Source of the DNA: Corallium rubrum
Lineage: Eukaryota > Cnidaria > Anthozoa > Scleralcyonacea > Coralliidae
Direction of reading: 5' to 3'
NCBI GenBank assembly: GCA_964035015.1
Contig: OZ036016.1
Coordinates: forward strand, 574,001 to 638,000
Length of the DNA: 64,000 bases
This document shows, in pieces, positions 11,256-23,485 of this stretch. Made by a program: the position numbers and the translations under genes. Position 1 is the stretch's first letter, and the number at the start of each line of letters is the position of its first letter. The notes under the pieces were generated by a model. That model was not told the DNA's origin and made no database searches. It was given only the letters and a program-made list of their open reading frames with translations.

Positions 11256-14200
11256 CTAAGGTTCTAATCCATTTGACATATGCCAGGGACAAGTACATGG
11301 GTTAAGTGCACCAATTTCTGAACATAACCCTGCAGGACACAAAGAACATTTGGCACCAGATGTGTTTGAGCGACCATGGCCAATTTTTGCATGTTTACAT
11401 TTTGAGCAGTGTGGTGGATTAGCTTTCTTTTTCACATTATTGTTACTAGTGCTAGTAGTATCTTGCAATGTTTGTTCTAAGTCTGTTAGTATAATTGTTG
11501 CAGGTGGGGGCTGTGGAGCTAGTTGAATAATCTTGGCATTGAGTTGGTTCACAACTGCCTCGAAGTTTGCAGTCTGCTTGCTGATTCCCATGTCATCAAA
11601 GACATCATTATCTTCTTCAGAAAGCCGAGCATGGTTGTCTTCCTGGTTATTGGTTTCATCATGCAGAAGTGCAGCGTTTGCTGATGTTGACAAAGAGTTG
11701 ACCACATCCTTCAAATGCATCTTACAGATCACACAGTGGGATTTTCCAGCCAAACATTCATTGTGGAAGGAATGCCAGCAGCCTTCAAATATACTCCAAG
11801 GTTCTTCCCCTGTGAGAGTACATGTTGAAGAGTCACATCTCCTCTGGGCATTGGGTTTCTGTTGACACTGATACCCAAGAGGGAGAAAATAACTCTTCAC
11901 AACCGTTTCACCAAAAAGTGCAGGTAACATATACTTCTCACAGTCCTTCTTCTGACCCTTGTGCCTAGGAAGATGTTGTGATTCTTCAGGACTGGTGGCT
12001 ATCCTGGTGAAAATATCAACTAAAACATTTGCAACTCTTGAGTGTAAGTATTTAAGTTGTACTCTACTAAACACATAATTCTTAGGAGGGGTAAAAATTG
12101 ATCTGAAATTACTCTGACGTAGACTGGTTCCAAAGACAGCTTTTATGGTGTCTCTTAGTTGCTCGTCAGTGGCAGAATCAACAGTATGTCTTCGAATAAC
12201 TGAATGCACATACTCAACAGTAGATTCATCAACAGCATTTAAGTGTTTTGCATAAATATTAAAGATGTCATGGGTGAGCTCATTGCCTTGCCAGAACTTA
12301 ATAAATGAAAGCCAGATTAATAATAATTTATTATAGTGATGTCTGCGAAAAGAGTACATCATTACCCATATCCTAATGATTGAATCATAATAGGCTACAA
12401 AGTTGTTTGTCTTAAACAAAACATTATAAGAAGTTAGAACTAAGGGGCAGTAATTATCCAAAAAGTTTAACAGGGTACCATACTGAATATCTTTGCAATT
12501 CTGAAAAATTGCCTTGACTGTTCTCCTGATAAGGGTCCATCCACCATATACCATTTCAAGTGTAAACTGAATCCTCCATGGTTTTGGATGGTCAGCAAGA
12601 TTTTTCCCTGGAAAAACAGTCTCATATATGTGCTTTAATAAGGGATGGAAATTTAGCATTAAATCTTCATCAGAATTTAAATCTATATGTAAGGGACCTA
12701 TCATTGGAACTATGGACAGTAATGGGTTAATGGCAACATTTTCAATTTCCTGGGAAAGAAGATAATTGGTTAATTGCTCATAAATTATTTTCCTGGGGTA
12801 AAATTGACTTGGATAATCTCCAGGCATAAGGACAACAAATTGGGAGCAGTATTCTTTTAGTTTAGAACTACTTACAACATCTAATGCTACCTCATAATTT
12901 TCTTTGCTTTTCAGTGGCAGCTTCAAAAAATCAATCAGATGCACATTTTCAAATTTCCTCAAATGTCGTACATCAGCTGATGCACAATAATCATGGGCTT
13001 CCAGTCGTTCACGTTCCATTAGTGGGTCAAAGAAAGCAGTTGTTAGCTCTGGCATGCAAGAAGCAAATGTTTGGCCAAGAGTGGACATACCTTCATCTGA
13101 GCAAATTACATTTTGTAAACCGGTTTTGTCAATTCCCTCTTTGGGATGTACAATTTCTGGTTTTTTCATTGGTATTGCTTCTAGGTTTGGAAAAATTTTA
13201 ATGATAATAGTACACATGTTATTAGCATTACTGGTTAATAAATCAGTTGGCCTTCTGTTTGTATGTATAGTTGTGTAATCATCAATCATTAGTAACAAAA
13301 GGTGTTTCTTTTTAATGGCTCTGGTTATAGCATCAGATACTGTTAGTGCATTTGTTGTTGAATAATGGGATAAAGCTCTGTCTACTGAACGACTACAACA
13401 TGTTGTTCCAATTGCTCGTTGTGTGTCTATGCCTTCATTAGTACAGTGAGAAAATTTAAGTAAAATTCCATTATCAACTTGAAAAAAATCACACTTTTGT
13501 GATAGGCCAAAACATAGTTGCATAATTAATGAAACACATCTTTTCTTGTTTAACTCCTTCCGTGATTTTGTATGCCTTGAGCTAGTCATACAAGACAAAA
13601 AAAGATTAAATATGTTGGGAGCCCCAGCCTTACTGCAAAATGCCTGAAATTTATCTGGCTCATACACTGGAAGATTTTGACCAGAAGTAAATGTTTTGTA
13701 GTATGCATTTTGAAGTCTAGCAATTTCTTCAACTATTTGGGCGCCTGGAAGATAAATAATTCAATTTAGTAAGGTCTTTGGGTCGGTATTTATCAAAGTA
13801 TTTAAATAGCGGTACTTGAAGTAGACCACTTCAAGTAACTGACAATAAAAGACCTTCTCAAGAAAAAAATACCAGATATTTATCATTGTTTTACTGACCT
13901 GTTACACAAAGATGTTGAGGTAGCTTAGTATCCTTAGCTAAAAATAATGGAAGAAACCTAAGAATTTCAATAACAGAACAACATGTCTTTTTAAATAAAA
14001 TTTCAATAACAGCTCGAACAACATGTCCTTTTAAATAAATGCATGCAACGTGATATTAAAAAACCTATGTACATACCTTCCAAATTAATAACAAGTGGAG
14101 CCTCCTCTGTGACTGCAGCTTCTTCGACAGTTGCCATTTGACCAGAATCCTTTTCTTTTTCCGAGCGTCGAAGTCGGGTGTAACACAATTTACACGTACA

Positions 14201-14281
14201 CTTGTTCAAAACATTTTTGAAGACAAAACCAGACTGACAAGACTTTGTTCCACATACACCACAAGGGATTTTAGACCTCAT
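11256..14281 (-). CDS. Transposase-derived (DUF6589-like) protein with RING-like Cys/His cluster
   Basis: The gene model is three minus-strand exons, 14281-14077, 13937-13899 and 13744-11256, joined by two phase-1 introns with GT/AG borders (910 codons plus stop). The reading frame is intact. Exon 1 starts MRSKIPCGVCGTKSC and has paired cysteines suggesting a small zinc-binding motif. The central region has an MIDDY motif near residue 235, PGDYPSQF near 389 and an IGPLHID histidine near 434. This PGD...H order resembles the DUF6589/KDZ-like transposase families as I know them; that is inference. At about 718-755 lies a RING-like set C-x4-C, CWHSFHNEC, CVIC. A second Cys/His cluster (CSKCKHAKIGHGR onward, ending CTCPWH) closes the protein. 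No terminal inverted repeats or target duplication were found, so it may be a domesticated host gene. The exact family is uncertain. Confidence 0.75.
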
Positions 14282-15595
14282 ATTGAGAAGTATTCCAAAG
14301 ACAGGTCATTGCAAAATGTCGAAAACCTCCAAGAAATTTTCCCGCCAAACGCTCTTAAACTATCATTGGTTCTTAAAGTTTAAAGTTAAAGTGCCCGGCT
14401 AAACCGTTACCTAAGTTAATTGACTTCACGTCAGATCGTGCAGATCGACAGAAACAAACAACCGCTTGTGATCGCTTTCTATCGCATCGAAGCAAAACAG
14501 CAAAAACTCACACAAAACAAACTTCCTTTTCTAAAATCCGATTTCTTTATTACGTTTGAAAAATTACTTACAAATAGGATTAAGAAGCAATTTACCACTA
14601 GAAACTTCACTCCTTCGCTTTCATTATGCTTCACCTTCGATCGCCATCGAAATCAAATTGACGTATTGCGCATGCTCATAACTGACCAATCAGGCAAAAG
14701 TCACCTTTGTTTCAAGAGGATTGACTTGGATTCGCTACATAATGACTTAATATGTCAGCCATGTTTTTCACAACGCACACACAACTCGGACTTCCACAGG
14801 TAGCCCAATACTACATCTCCTTTTCCTTAACAAATTAACATAAAACAAGACGCCTGGGTCAGGCGCTCACTCGGGCTACATACTGAGAAGTACGCGCAGC
14901 CTGAATCGAAGGCTGAATGTGGTGCATCTGATCACACTAGTGAACATATTTACGATCAAGACAGTTCTCAGCCACATCTGAACAATGTTAAACTACAAAG
15001 TCAGTCAGTCAGTTTCGGAATCTACCAACCACGTGCAAGAACACCTTGATCAAAAGGTAAAGCTGTTCAACATTTTGTCCAACTCCAAAAGCGAAAGGAG
15101 CAAAGAACTTACAACATGCCTCACGGTCTCGTTCCTTCACACGGCTAACAACTCACCGGAAGTATGAATAGTAGCGGAAGTAAAATGTGCAAAAATGCAA
15201 AATCGTGACCCCCCCCCCGAGTAATAAATTGCAAACTTTAAAGTAACATGACCCTTCTAAGTTAAAAACATTATTTGCAAAGTCAGTGTCCTACGAGATC
15301 GTTAGAGTATTAATAAAGTACCGTTCAACAAATAGCTGCAGTGCTAATATTCCTCTAATGGCATTAACCAGCTGTCTCCTGCTTCCAATCCTGGTAATGT
15401 AAAGCTCAAGCATGGTGCGAGCCTTTGTCGATGCATCCTAATCAATTCTGGAGTAACGTATATTTTTAATCTCGTGCAGCTCAAACTGACCCGTCATCCC
15501 ATTTCGACGCCATCCTCTGGGATATTCGAACAATCTCTGGTGGCTGCAGATCATCTATCAAAATTGAGAGCAAAACTATTCAACCGCATTCGACA
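14282..15595. other. 5' flank of the 910-codon gene and unannotated DNA
   Basis: Contains an inverted CCAAT-type segment at 14684-14712 that also occurs, in opposite orientation, at about 9223-9252. A repeat (ACAAGACGCCTGGG..AGGCGCTCACTCGGGCTAC, about 14848-14880) has a relative at 20877-20911. The block at 15508-15585 is related to 57946-58015. No other gene is visible. Confidence 0.45.
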
Positions 15596-15732
15596 TTAAA
15601 GGTCAACTCAAGGCAAATTATTTTCCCGGCTTGTTATATGCGCCAAAGTATGGAGGATACTAATACGATGATAAAAATTTGAAGCAAAACGTACTTTTTG
15701 TTGATTTCTGAGTTTTTTAACGAAGTATTCTA

Positions 15733-15980
15733 AAAAAAGCCGTGTTGTATAAAGAGTCTGGCACTAGCAAGTTTGTGACGTAAACAGTTGAACCTGGACG
15801 ATTGAAATCATAAGAAAAGCTGATTTATAATGAGTATAACTTGTGCAAGTTTCCAACCGCACATGTATTAAAGTATTTGACGCTTTTCGAATGTGTTTAC
15901 TGCAATGGATCGTAAAATCGTTCCTCCGTTTACGTCACACACTTGCTAGTGCCAGACTCTTTATACAACACGGCTTTTTA
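15733..15980. repeat. Nested inverted-repeat element
   Basis: AAAAAGCCGTGTTGTATAAA, then GAGTCTGGCACTAGCAAG, near 15735 are matched in reverse complement at 15935-15978. The arms are about 50 bp and the element is non-coding. Confidence 0.75.
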
Positions 15981-16237
15981 TAAAAATACTTCAAAATTCG
16001 TCGACTCAACATCCCAAAATCAATGGGGAAAAATTTCAATGAACCTTTTCACCAATATCGGCGCCATCTTGAATTCGCAATGCATTGTGGTCTATCCAGG
16101 GTAATAAGCTCAATTAAAAGGGTGATTGCTTATTATAAAATAACACGTATACTACGCGCGCTCTGATTGGTCAATACCCATGTTTTGGATCAGGCCATCC
16201 AAACACGGAAATTTTCCCGCCCCGGGAAATTTGAAAA

Positions 16238-17704
16238 ATGTCGGACTCCGACGACTATTTAATTGCAAAAATTAATTTAGACCACATTTATCGATGTAAT
16301 AAAACAACTGAAAATAAGGAAAAGCAAGACAGGTTTAGCAAACTTAGTCAGAAAGAAATAGACGAGCTTCTGGACAATGCACAAGCGAAGAATACAAAAT
16401 ACAAAATAACTTACGCCGTCAACATTTTCAAAGGTAAGTTAAGCTTATTTTTATTTACATTTAAACTCACATTCAAAAATTACTTTCAATCATGAAAATT
16501 TTGTTTTTATTGTCGTTATTTAATTATGAGTATTTAACTTCTTAAGAATGGTTGAAACTACGACAAATTGAACTCGAGTTGCAAGAAATGGATTTAATGG
16601 ACGACAAGACTTTGGACAAGGCCCTTCGTTTGTTTTGTGCGGAGGTTAAAAACAAGGAAGGTGAAGATTACAGCAAGTCCACTTTGGTTGGAATAAAGCA
16701 TGGTTTGGAAAGATATCTCAACTGCCCACCGTATAACAGAGGTTTGAATATCTCTGCAAACCCCGCATTTAAGATGTCAAACACCGTCCTCAAGGCAAAG
16801 ATAATATCATTAAAGACACAAGGAAAAGAAAAAGTGAGACACAAACCTGCTTTGGAAACCGAGGACCTGACCAAGCTGAGAAAAAGTGGTGTGTTAAATT
16901 TGTCCACCCCTACTGGCTTGCTTAGAAATGTGTGGTTTCACACAACACTGTATTGGTGTCGCAGAGGGCGAGAAGGTCAAAGGAACCTGACGAAGAAAAG
17001 CTTCATATTTACTCAGGATAGCAGCGGCGAAGCGTATGTCACTATGACGCACGAGTTCTCCAAAAATCATCCAGGGGGAAATAACGACAACGAAAGCTTT
17101 GAAAACATGGGTATAGGATGTACAAGACCATGGATAAGAATGATGGCTATACAGCCTTGCAACTGTTTCAGTACCCGAAACGTAAATGGGATCGACCGAC
17201 CGAAAGCATTTGGTACGAAAACCGTCCTCTCGGGATAAACAAGCTCGGCGATATGATGAAGACCATCAGCTCAGCAGCAAGTTTGTCTCAAATTTACACC
17301 AATCATTCCGTGAGAGCGACGTCTATTACGTTGTGGTCCAACGCTGGCTTGACCAACAGACATACAGTATTATGGCGATTTCAGGCCATCGGAACGAGCA
17401 GTCGCTGCACTACAGTCAACGACCATCCACATCGCAACTAAAGCGTTCCAGTGAAGTGCTTTTGGAAGCTCTCGGTAGTGATACCAGCCATTATCAAGCA
17501 GTGGTAAAAAGACCTGCTGTCCAAACACTCTCAAAGGAAACCACCTTGGCAACCACGGCGACAAATTCGACAACAACTATCCGTTCCGTCGGTTCCGACT
17601 CAGCCAACGTTTCGATGCAAAGTCTCACACAGTTCGGTGGCATGTTTACAAGTTGCTCAATTGCAAGTGTCAACGTTAATTTCAACCTCCAGCTTTTATT
17701 TTGA
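16238..17704 (+). pseudogene. Crypton-type (DUF3504) tyrosine recombinase, frameshifted
   Basis: Exon 1 is 16238-16433 (MSDSDDYLIAKI start) and exon 2 starts at 16547, joined by a 113-bp phase-1 intron with GT/AG borders. The reading then runs in three frames: to about 17116, from 17115 to about 17365, and from about 17365 to 17704. This means two one-base frameshifts. Tyrosine-recombinase residues are nevertheless all visible. They are the first Arg in CRRGREGQ (about 16960-16985), the H-x-x-R box NHSVRAT (17301-17321), SGHRNEQ (17381) and the nucleophile Tyr in HYSQ (17411). The fold matches the DUF3504/KIAA1958-ZMYM group of Crypton-derived recombinases. In life the enzyme would cut and rejoin DNA through a phosphotyrosine link; this copy appears dead unless the shifts are sequencing errors. 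Confidence 0.8.
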
Positions 17705-17933
17705 ATACTATGTTTACGATCATGCTTAGCTTAAAACAGTTAAACATTTTATATTAACGTTTCGTTCTTTTGATCTTTGTCCTATTTATTCGAAAGTTGA
17801 ACTTCGCTCACCTAGCGGGTCTTTCGCTAAGCACTCTCGTGATTGGTTGTTTGTTGACTTTGGGAGAATTATTATTTTGATACAGTTGTGCAAATAAAAA
17901 TTGCTAAACTAACGCGTCATTGTTATTTTATAA

Positions 17934-18125
17934 AAGACTTACCTAATGGTTTCCGTGTTTGGATGGCATGATACAAACACTTGGGAATGTTGCTCGACTT
18001 GGGAAAAGCTAAAAAACATGCACTCGCCTAGCGGCTCGTGTTTTGTTACGCTTTTGTTAAGTCTCGCAACATTCCCGCTTGTTTGGATCAGGCTATCCAA
18101 ACACAGAAATCATTAGGTATTTCTT
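17934..18125. repeat. Inverted repeat at the right end of the Crypton insertion
   Basis: ACCTAATGGTTTCCGTGTTT and GGATGGCATGAT pair with ATCAGGCTATCCAAACAC and AGAAATCATTAGGT, leaving a loop of about 113 bp. Confidence 0.7.
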
Positions 18126-18550
18126 TAGTGTTGAGACACAATGCGGGAATTTTTTCTTGATAAACACTTTCACGGCAACAATGTCTAGATATGATCGTTG
18201 TCATATTGGTAAAAGCAATAATTCTCGTACGTATAAGGATACATTTGTCATGAATCTATCCTTACACGTCCAAGAATTGCTGCTTTTACCAATATGACAA
18301 TTATTATATTTAGATATTATTGCCACGAAAGTATTTATAAAGAAAAAATTACCGCATTGTGTCTCAACACTACGCAATCGCCATTTTAATGGAGCTTGTT
18401 ACCCTGCATAGACCATAATGAATTGCGAATTCAAGATGGCGCCGCTATTGGTGAAAAGGTCTATTCAATTTTTCCCATCATATTCGGATTCTACGTGCTT
18501 TAATACATAAATAAAGCGGAAAATGTAATTTGCCTTGAATTGACCGTTAA

Positions 18551-19345
18551 CAGGAGTCGATTTAAAAATTCAAAACATTTCCCCCCCTTGGAAAATGTGT
18601 GTAGCAGGCAATCTATATCTGCGATACCTATAGTACTGTACCTACAGACGCACACATTTTCAGAACGATGGGTCGGCAAATTTGCTGTTAGCCTCTTCTA
18701 ATGAACAAAGACAGAGCACAGTACTGATAATAGCTGCTCAGGATGATTCACACAATGCTCGCTTGATGTTACCCTAACCAATATATACCAGCCTATATTT
18801 CAAAGAATTCAAAACATTCAAACCCAATACTCCAGCTGGGTATTGCATATGGTGTATAAGATTGTTCACTTTGATAATTAATATTTATTTGAATATTAAG
18901 CAAGATTGACTTTTCTCTGTGGTCGAGCTACACTTTCGACCACCACTGTCAAAAATAAACACGCACCCAACGCCATTTTATAGATAAATGCAAAAGCAAA
19001 AAATTCTACAGTATATGCAATTACGTCTTCTTAGCTATAAAGAAAAGTTATCTTAAAGTTTCTTAAAACAGATGTACCTTGGAACATTCTGGGACATTCA
19101 ACTGAGCTAGATTCCACAACCTTGCTGCAAGTATTTGGATCACTTCTTTCCACAGCTGTTTCATTTAAGGAAATTCTCTAAAATTAAGGAGAGACAACAT
19201 GGGTCAGTGAAGTGCATGTGCATGTACATTTACTAATTCTAAACACCTGTTAACCAGTAGTTAGAAATTAGTAGAAAAGCATATACCTGTATAAAACAAT
19301 TGTCTGTCATAAGATGTGTTTTATCTAAATATCAAGCAATAATCA
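18551..19345. repeat. Dispersed block related to 58.6-60.2 kb
   Basis: From GTAGCAGGCAATCTATATCTG (18601) through GTGTTCATGGACATAAAACTC (about 19348) the sequence runs collinear with 58622-59195, then resumes at about 60098. The two copies differ by point changes and a roughly 0.9-kb insertion in the other copy. No coding content is seen. Confidence 0.75.
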
Positions 19346-21879
19346 GATGTGTTCATGGACATAAAACTCAACAATAAACTCTTCCCTACCAGTCAACAAC
19401 ACGAAGAGATGGGGGGCCGGGGGGGGGGGGGGTCGAAACTAGCAGGGTTATATAATTACAACGTCTTCTTAACAAGATTTGATCAATCTGTCTGTTCTCT
19501 TATCAATTTTCTCGATCTTCTAACTAACGGTTGAGAAGTATTTACTCCATCTGGATCTGCGTTCGAGGATGTAGCTGGCACTGTTTTTCTAGAGAACAGA
19601 TCAGGTTGTCACGTCTCCACTGGTGTTCCATTTGATTTGGCATTGCATTCTACAGCACTGTCGTGTATAACTGATATCTTCTGTTCCTTCAGTACATTCC
19701 TTCACTTTGATCTTAAACTAAATACGATCTTGGTAGAACTTCTGTTTGACGCCTGAATGGTAATCATTGTTTGAGTGTATCCTTACTTTGTCCATTGCTT
19801 TCCAATGAAGCATATCTCTACCGTTCTTTTACAACATCCTGGCGATGTTGAAAAGCTTAACAACTCTGCTTAATTCTAACGTCTGGGGATGCCGCAGCCG
19901 TCGCAGGATGTTTTTAAATGGGGGGCTTTCACTAAAAGCGACTCTTCTAGCGGGTCCATGGGCGTGTCCCCCTCCCTGAAAAATATAGTCTCTTGCTCTA
20001 CTCAGAAAATTTGTTTAACGAAATTTAATTCTAACTGAACAAAAAGAAAGGTATTGTTCAACTACAAACCTACTTTTCTATTTAGAATTTGTTTTCCGCA
20101 ATTTATTCAAAACAAATAACTAAAATAAGAAAATATAAAAACCCTGTTGCAAAATCAATTAAATAAACTCTTATATCTCTTTGGTTTTTGACGTAATATA
20201 TTACACGAGGAGGAATGTTTCATCAGGATATCCAAACACCGAGACGAAGCACACAGTTACTATTTATAGACCAAAACTCAGACAAACAAACCGAAATTGA
20301 ATCTCGAGGGATTTCTAATGATCCATTCTCTTTCGTCGGAAATGCAAGAATAAATTATAAACTCAGACAAACATGAATTCGACGTCATCTGTGCGCTTCG
20401 CTATTGGTTCCGCAATTCCTGAATATACGGAACAACCGCAAAACCCATCACCGAATTTTCATTCTCAGTGGTAGTGCATTGCGGTATAACTGCAACAGGT
20501 TTTTTTAAAACATCACGATAGTTATTCGTGTTCAAAACGTCCATTACATTACTGTATCTGACTATCCCTCAAATTAGAACTAGATGGTATGCCCTGGGCC
20601 TCAAAAACAAAGTTCTAGAAACGGACTTCTTATGGCATATGGAATAGTAGTCAAATGGGAGGTACTTATCAGTGTTTGTCGGTTTTTGGTATATCCCAGT
20701 TTCTAGTCCCGCATGACAATCAAATCCAAAAAGGGCAAACTTCTATTCGTTTCACCTTACACCGTGACTTGAATTGAAATTTTGATACAATTTAACGGTG
20801 CCAAAAAACTGTTGACAGTATGTAACGTCATACACAAAACTACTTGTGTTGCGCAGTCATTGCTAATTTAGTGAGAACAAGACGCCTTCCCAGGCGTTCA
20901 CTCGGGCTACTGATTTTTGCAATTGGCGTAACCTGCGCACATCTAGAGAACCTGAGGAACAGCGTGCGTTGTTACGTAGAATCTCTCCGAGACTGATAGC
21001 GCAGTTCGAAATTACGACAGCACAGTACGCACTCTAGCAAACCACTATAATTTTTTGAAAATTGAACGGGGTCTTCTATATATTGCCTTATATGAAGTAC
21101 ACGCACCATCCATGAAACTTTTGCGTAAACAATCCCGTGTAGTGAATAATTAAACGGATCTTAATGGCTAAAATACGACCCATCGGCCGTTAATACTTTC
21201 AGTAGACAAAACCTATGGTGCTGGAGTCGGCAGATTCCAGCGATCATTTCGATATCGAAATCATTAAAATCGTACTAAGAGACAATATTTAAACATGTTT
21301 TGAAACACACATTTCCAAATGTAAATATGTAATAAGACACCTACATGATATCTCGACGACTATAGACATTATTCGGTGCTTATTTACTTGCGTTTTGTAG
21401 TTGTTGGAGCAAGCAACAGAAATCTTCTTTGTGTTTCTCTCGTAATACTCTCATAATTTGCAGATTTGAGGTATTGAGTACTTTCAGTTTCCCATTTCGA
21501 TATGGCTTGACAGCTCGTCATCTTCGTAGGTCTACCGCAATCGGCATGTGCAGTTGTAAGCATATTTAAGATTAGCACAGTTGGCAGCCACATCACTGAT
21601 CAAAAGTATTTGGTAAGTCACTTGAAGCTAGGCTATATTCAGCAAAAAAACTTCTACAACACACTTCGTCCAACGCCTGGGCTATCGAGGTCGCAATATG
21701 GCGTACTTTTATGGCCTTACGGTCGCAATGCATTGCCGGAAGTAAATTGTGCAAAAATGCAATTTTGTGACACCGAAAAAACACACACACAGAAACAGAG
21801 CCGAAACCTGGACTCGGTGGCCCGCGTAATAAATACTTAATCAAACGAAAATTTGTCGAAAAACAATGTTTATTCTTTA
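19346..21879. other. No gene recognised
   Basis: Contains a GGGGGCCGGGG-type G run (about 19413-19432) and the repeat ACAAGACGCCTTCCCAGGCG at 20879. The rest is AT-rich with short meaningless frames. Confidence 0.5.
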
Positions 21880-21924
21880 TTGCTGAGCTTTTGACCTGTT
21901 GACTCAGGCCTTCATCAGAGCAAA
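21880..21924 (-). ncRNA. Degenerate hammerhead ribozyme motif
   Basis: Read on the minus strand: stem I TTTGCT, core CTGATGA, stem II GGCCTG/CAGGTC with a six-base loop, then AAAA where GAAA is required, a tiny AGCT stem III, C, and stem I' AGCAA pairing with TTGCT. The layout is that of a compact type I hammerhead. The catalytic G12 is replaced by A, so it should be inactive. Confidence 0.55.
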
Positions 21925-22287
21925 AAAATCGAAATAAAAAAAAACGTGGTGTTGCTTGTATTACAATTTGTCACCATGCAAAACATAAAAGGAGTTAAAC
22001 ATACAAAATTGAGTAAATTGTCCTTACATTTCTCAGCTAATTTCGAGGGGTTGAGGCGGTCCAGCTAAAAAAACCTTGAGAAACCCTGGTGTGGACGTTT
22101 GGGTACATTGGTAAAAACATAAAGCACTCTGTATATTAATTAAAAATTGTGTAGACCTGGATATCATTGAAAAGCTTATATACTGCAACTGGTTACAACA
22201 CCATGCTAAAATATTTTGGTCTATTAAAAAGGTAACAAATATTTCACACTCGCCTTGCTTGAACATTACATTCTACTTTAAGAAGCT

Positions 22288-23203
22288 AAAGCATTGCATA
22301 CATTAGGTATATTGCGTATAATCTTAAAAATAAAGTATGCGAGCAACCAGTTCTGATAAACAACACTTCTGTCTCCCGAACCAATGCAAAAAAGTGTCTA
22401 GGAGTGGAGATAGATGAAAAACTTAGCTGGGAAAGCCATATTGATGCAATTTGTAAGAAAGCCAGTGCGGGCATTGGTGCAATGAGACGTATGAAAGCTT
22501 TTGTTTCTACCAATACGCTAGAAACTGTTTATAAAGCTCTGGTCCAACCTTATTTTGACTACTGTTCCCCTCTTTGGGATAAATGTGGAAAACTCCTTAA
22601 AGATAAGCTACAAAGATTTCAATCTCGAGCTGCTAGAGTTCTAACAGGTGCCTGTTACGATATAAGGTCGGCTGATGTACTTGATACCATCTCATGGGAC
22701 ACGCTTGATACAAGGCGGACCTATGCTAAATCGGTTTTAATGTACAACATACTGAATGACCACACCGCACCGGGCCTTAAAAATTATTTTGAGAAGAGAA
22801 GTGTTAGTCAATATAATTACAATCTTCGCAATAATGCGACAGACCTAACACTGTCAAAGCCAAAAAGAGAATTTTTAAAAAAGACATTTAAATATAGCGG
22901 CGCAGTGCTTTGGAATCAGCTTTCCTGTGAGGCGAAAATAGCCGAGTCGCTATACAGGTTCAAAAGCAATATTAGGCCTTAGTTGGGGCACATCTTCATC
23001 TTCTTTCTTTTTGATAACATTTAGTTTTTAGCTTATTTTTTGTAATGTAATTTTAGTGAACATTTGTATTTCTTTATTTTAATAATTAATTTGTATTATA
23101 CTATTTATATCTCTTGTATTGTACAGACACGTCCTCCATGGAAATCAGCTAATGTTGCTGGGGCTAGCGTGTTTCTTTTAAATAAAGATTTACATAATTA
23201 GGT
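22288..23203 (+). mobile_element. 5'-truncated LINE, 3' end
   Basis: One open frame runs from a stop at about 22288 to 22981, continuing with no initiation codon of its own, so this is a truncated insertion. It encodes the post-catalytic part of a LINE reverse transcriptase: KKCLGVEIDEKLSW, then YFDYCSPLWDKCGK and RAARVLTG, a set typical of Jockey/CR1/L2-like elements. The catalytic FADD region is missing. An AATAAA lies at 23179, and the 3' end is placed near 23203 by inference. Confidence 0.85.
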
Positions 23204-23485
23204 TCAAAGTTTTGCATTCGTTTACACCAGATGTCAATCAGAACTGTCTGTCTCAAAAAGTACATCTGGGATTTTCAATATTCTAAAGATTTAATTAAAT
23301 TTATTGCAATTTTACTTCACCTACCAAGACTTTGGGTTCACTAAAAACCACTAACTCCAACAAGACGGCTATTAAAGACGCCGTAGCTCTTAATATTTTT
23401 AATATTTCGCTGCGGAACAAAAGAAAAGAAGCAGCAAAGTAGATCCGGGTTGAAACTGGAATCGCTCTTTCTGTCAACGTCTGGC

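Larger units (their letters stand above)
16130..18125 (+). mobile_element. Crypton-type insertion
   Basis: The extent is deduced from the empty-site relative at 43131-43150. It carries one broken tyrosine-recombinase gene and no long terminal repeats, as expected for a Crypton. The motif ATCAGGC.ATCCAAACAC occurs at 16188 and 18086, with an inverted version at about 17955-17973. A 38-bp inverted repeat at 17934-17971 / 18085-18125 abuts the right border. Confidence 0.6.
16041..18461. mobile_element. Inverted-repeat element split by a 2-kb insertion
   Basis: The left arm from 16041 (ACCTTTTCACCAAT, then GCGCCATCTTGAATTCGCAA) matches the reverse complement of the right arm ending at 18461. The same family, uninterrupted, lies at 42931-43475. 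Comparison places the break between GTGATTGC (ends 16129) and TAGTGTTGAG (starts 18126). In the 43-kb copy these two motifs are almost adjacent. Confidence 0.7.
15600..18546. mobile_element. TTAA-bounded composite element carrying a Crypton-type insertion
   Basis: The left end AGGTCAACTCAAGGCAAATT and right end AATTTGCCTTGAATTGACCG are near-perfect inverted repeats, with TTAA at 15596-15599 and 18547-18550. Three further structures are nested inside: an inverted repeat at 15733-15980, an inverted-repeat element whose arms begin at 16041 and end at 18461, and a recombinase gene. It is a stack of insertions rather than one designed element. Confidence 0.65.
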
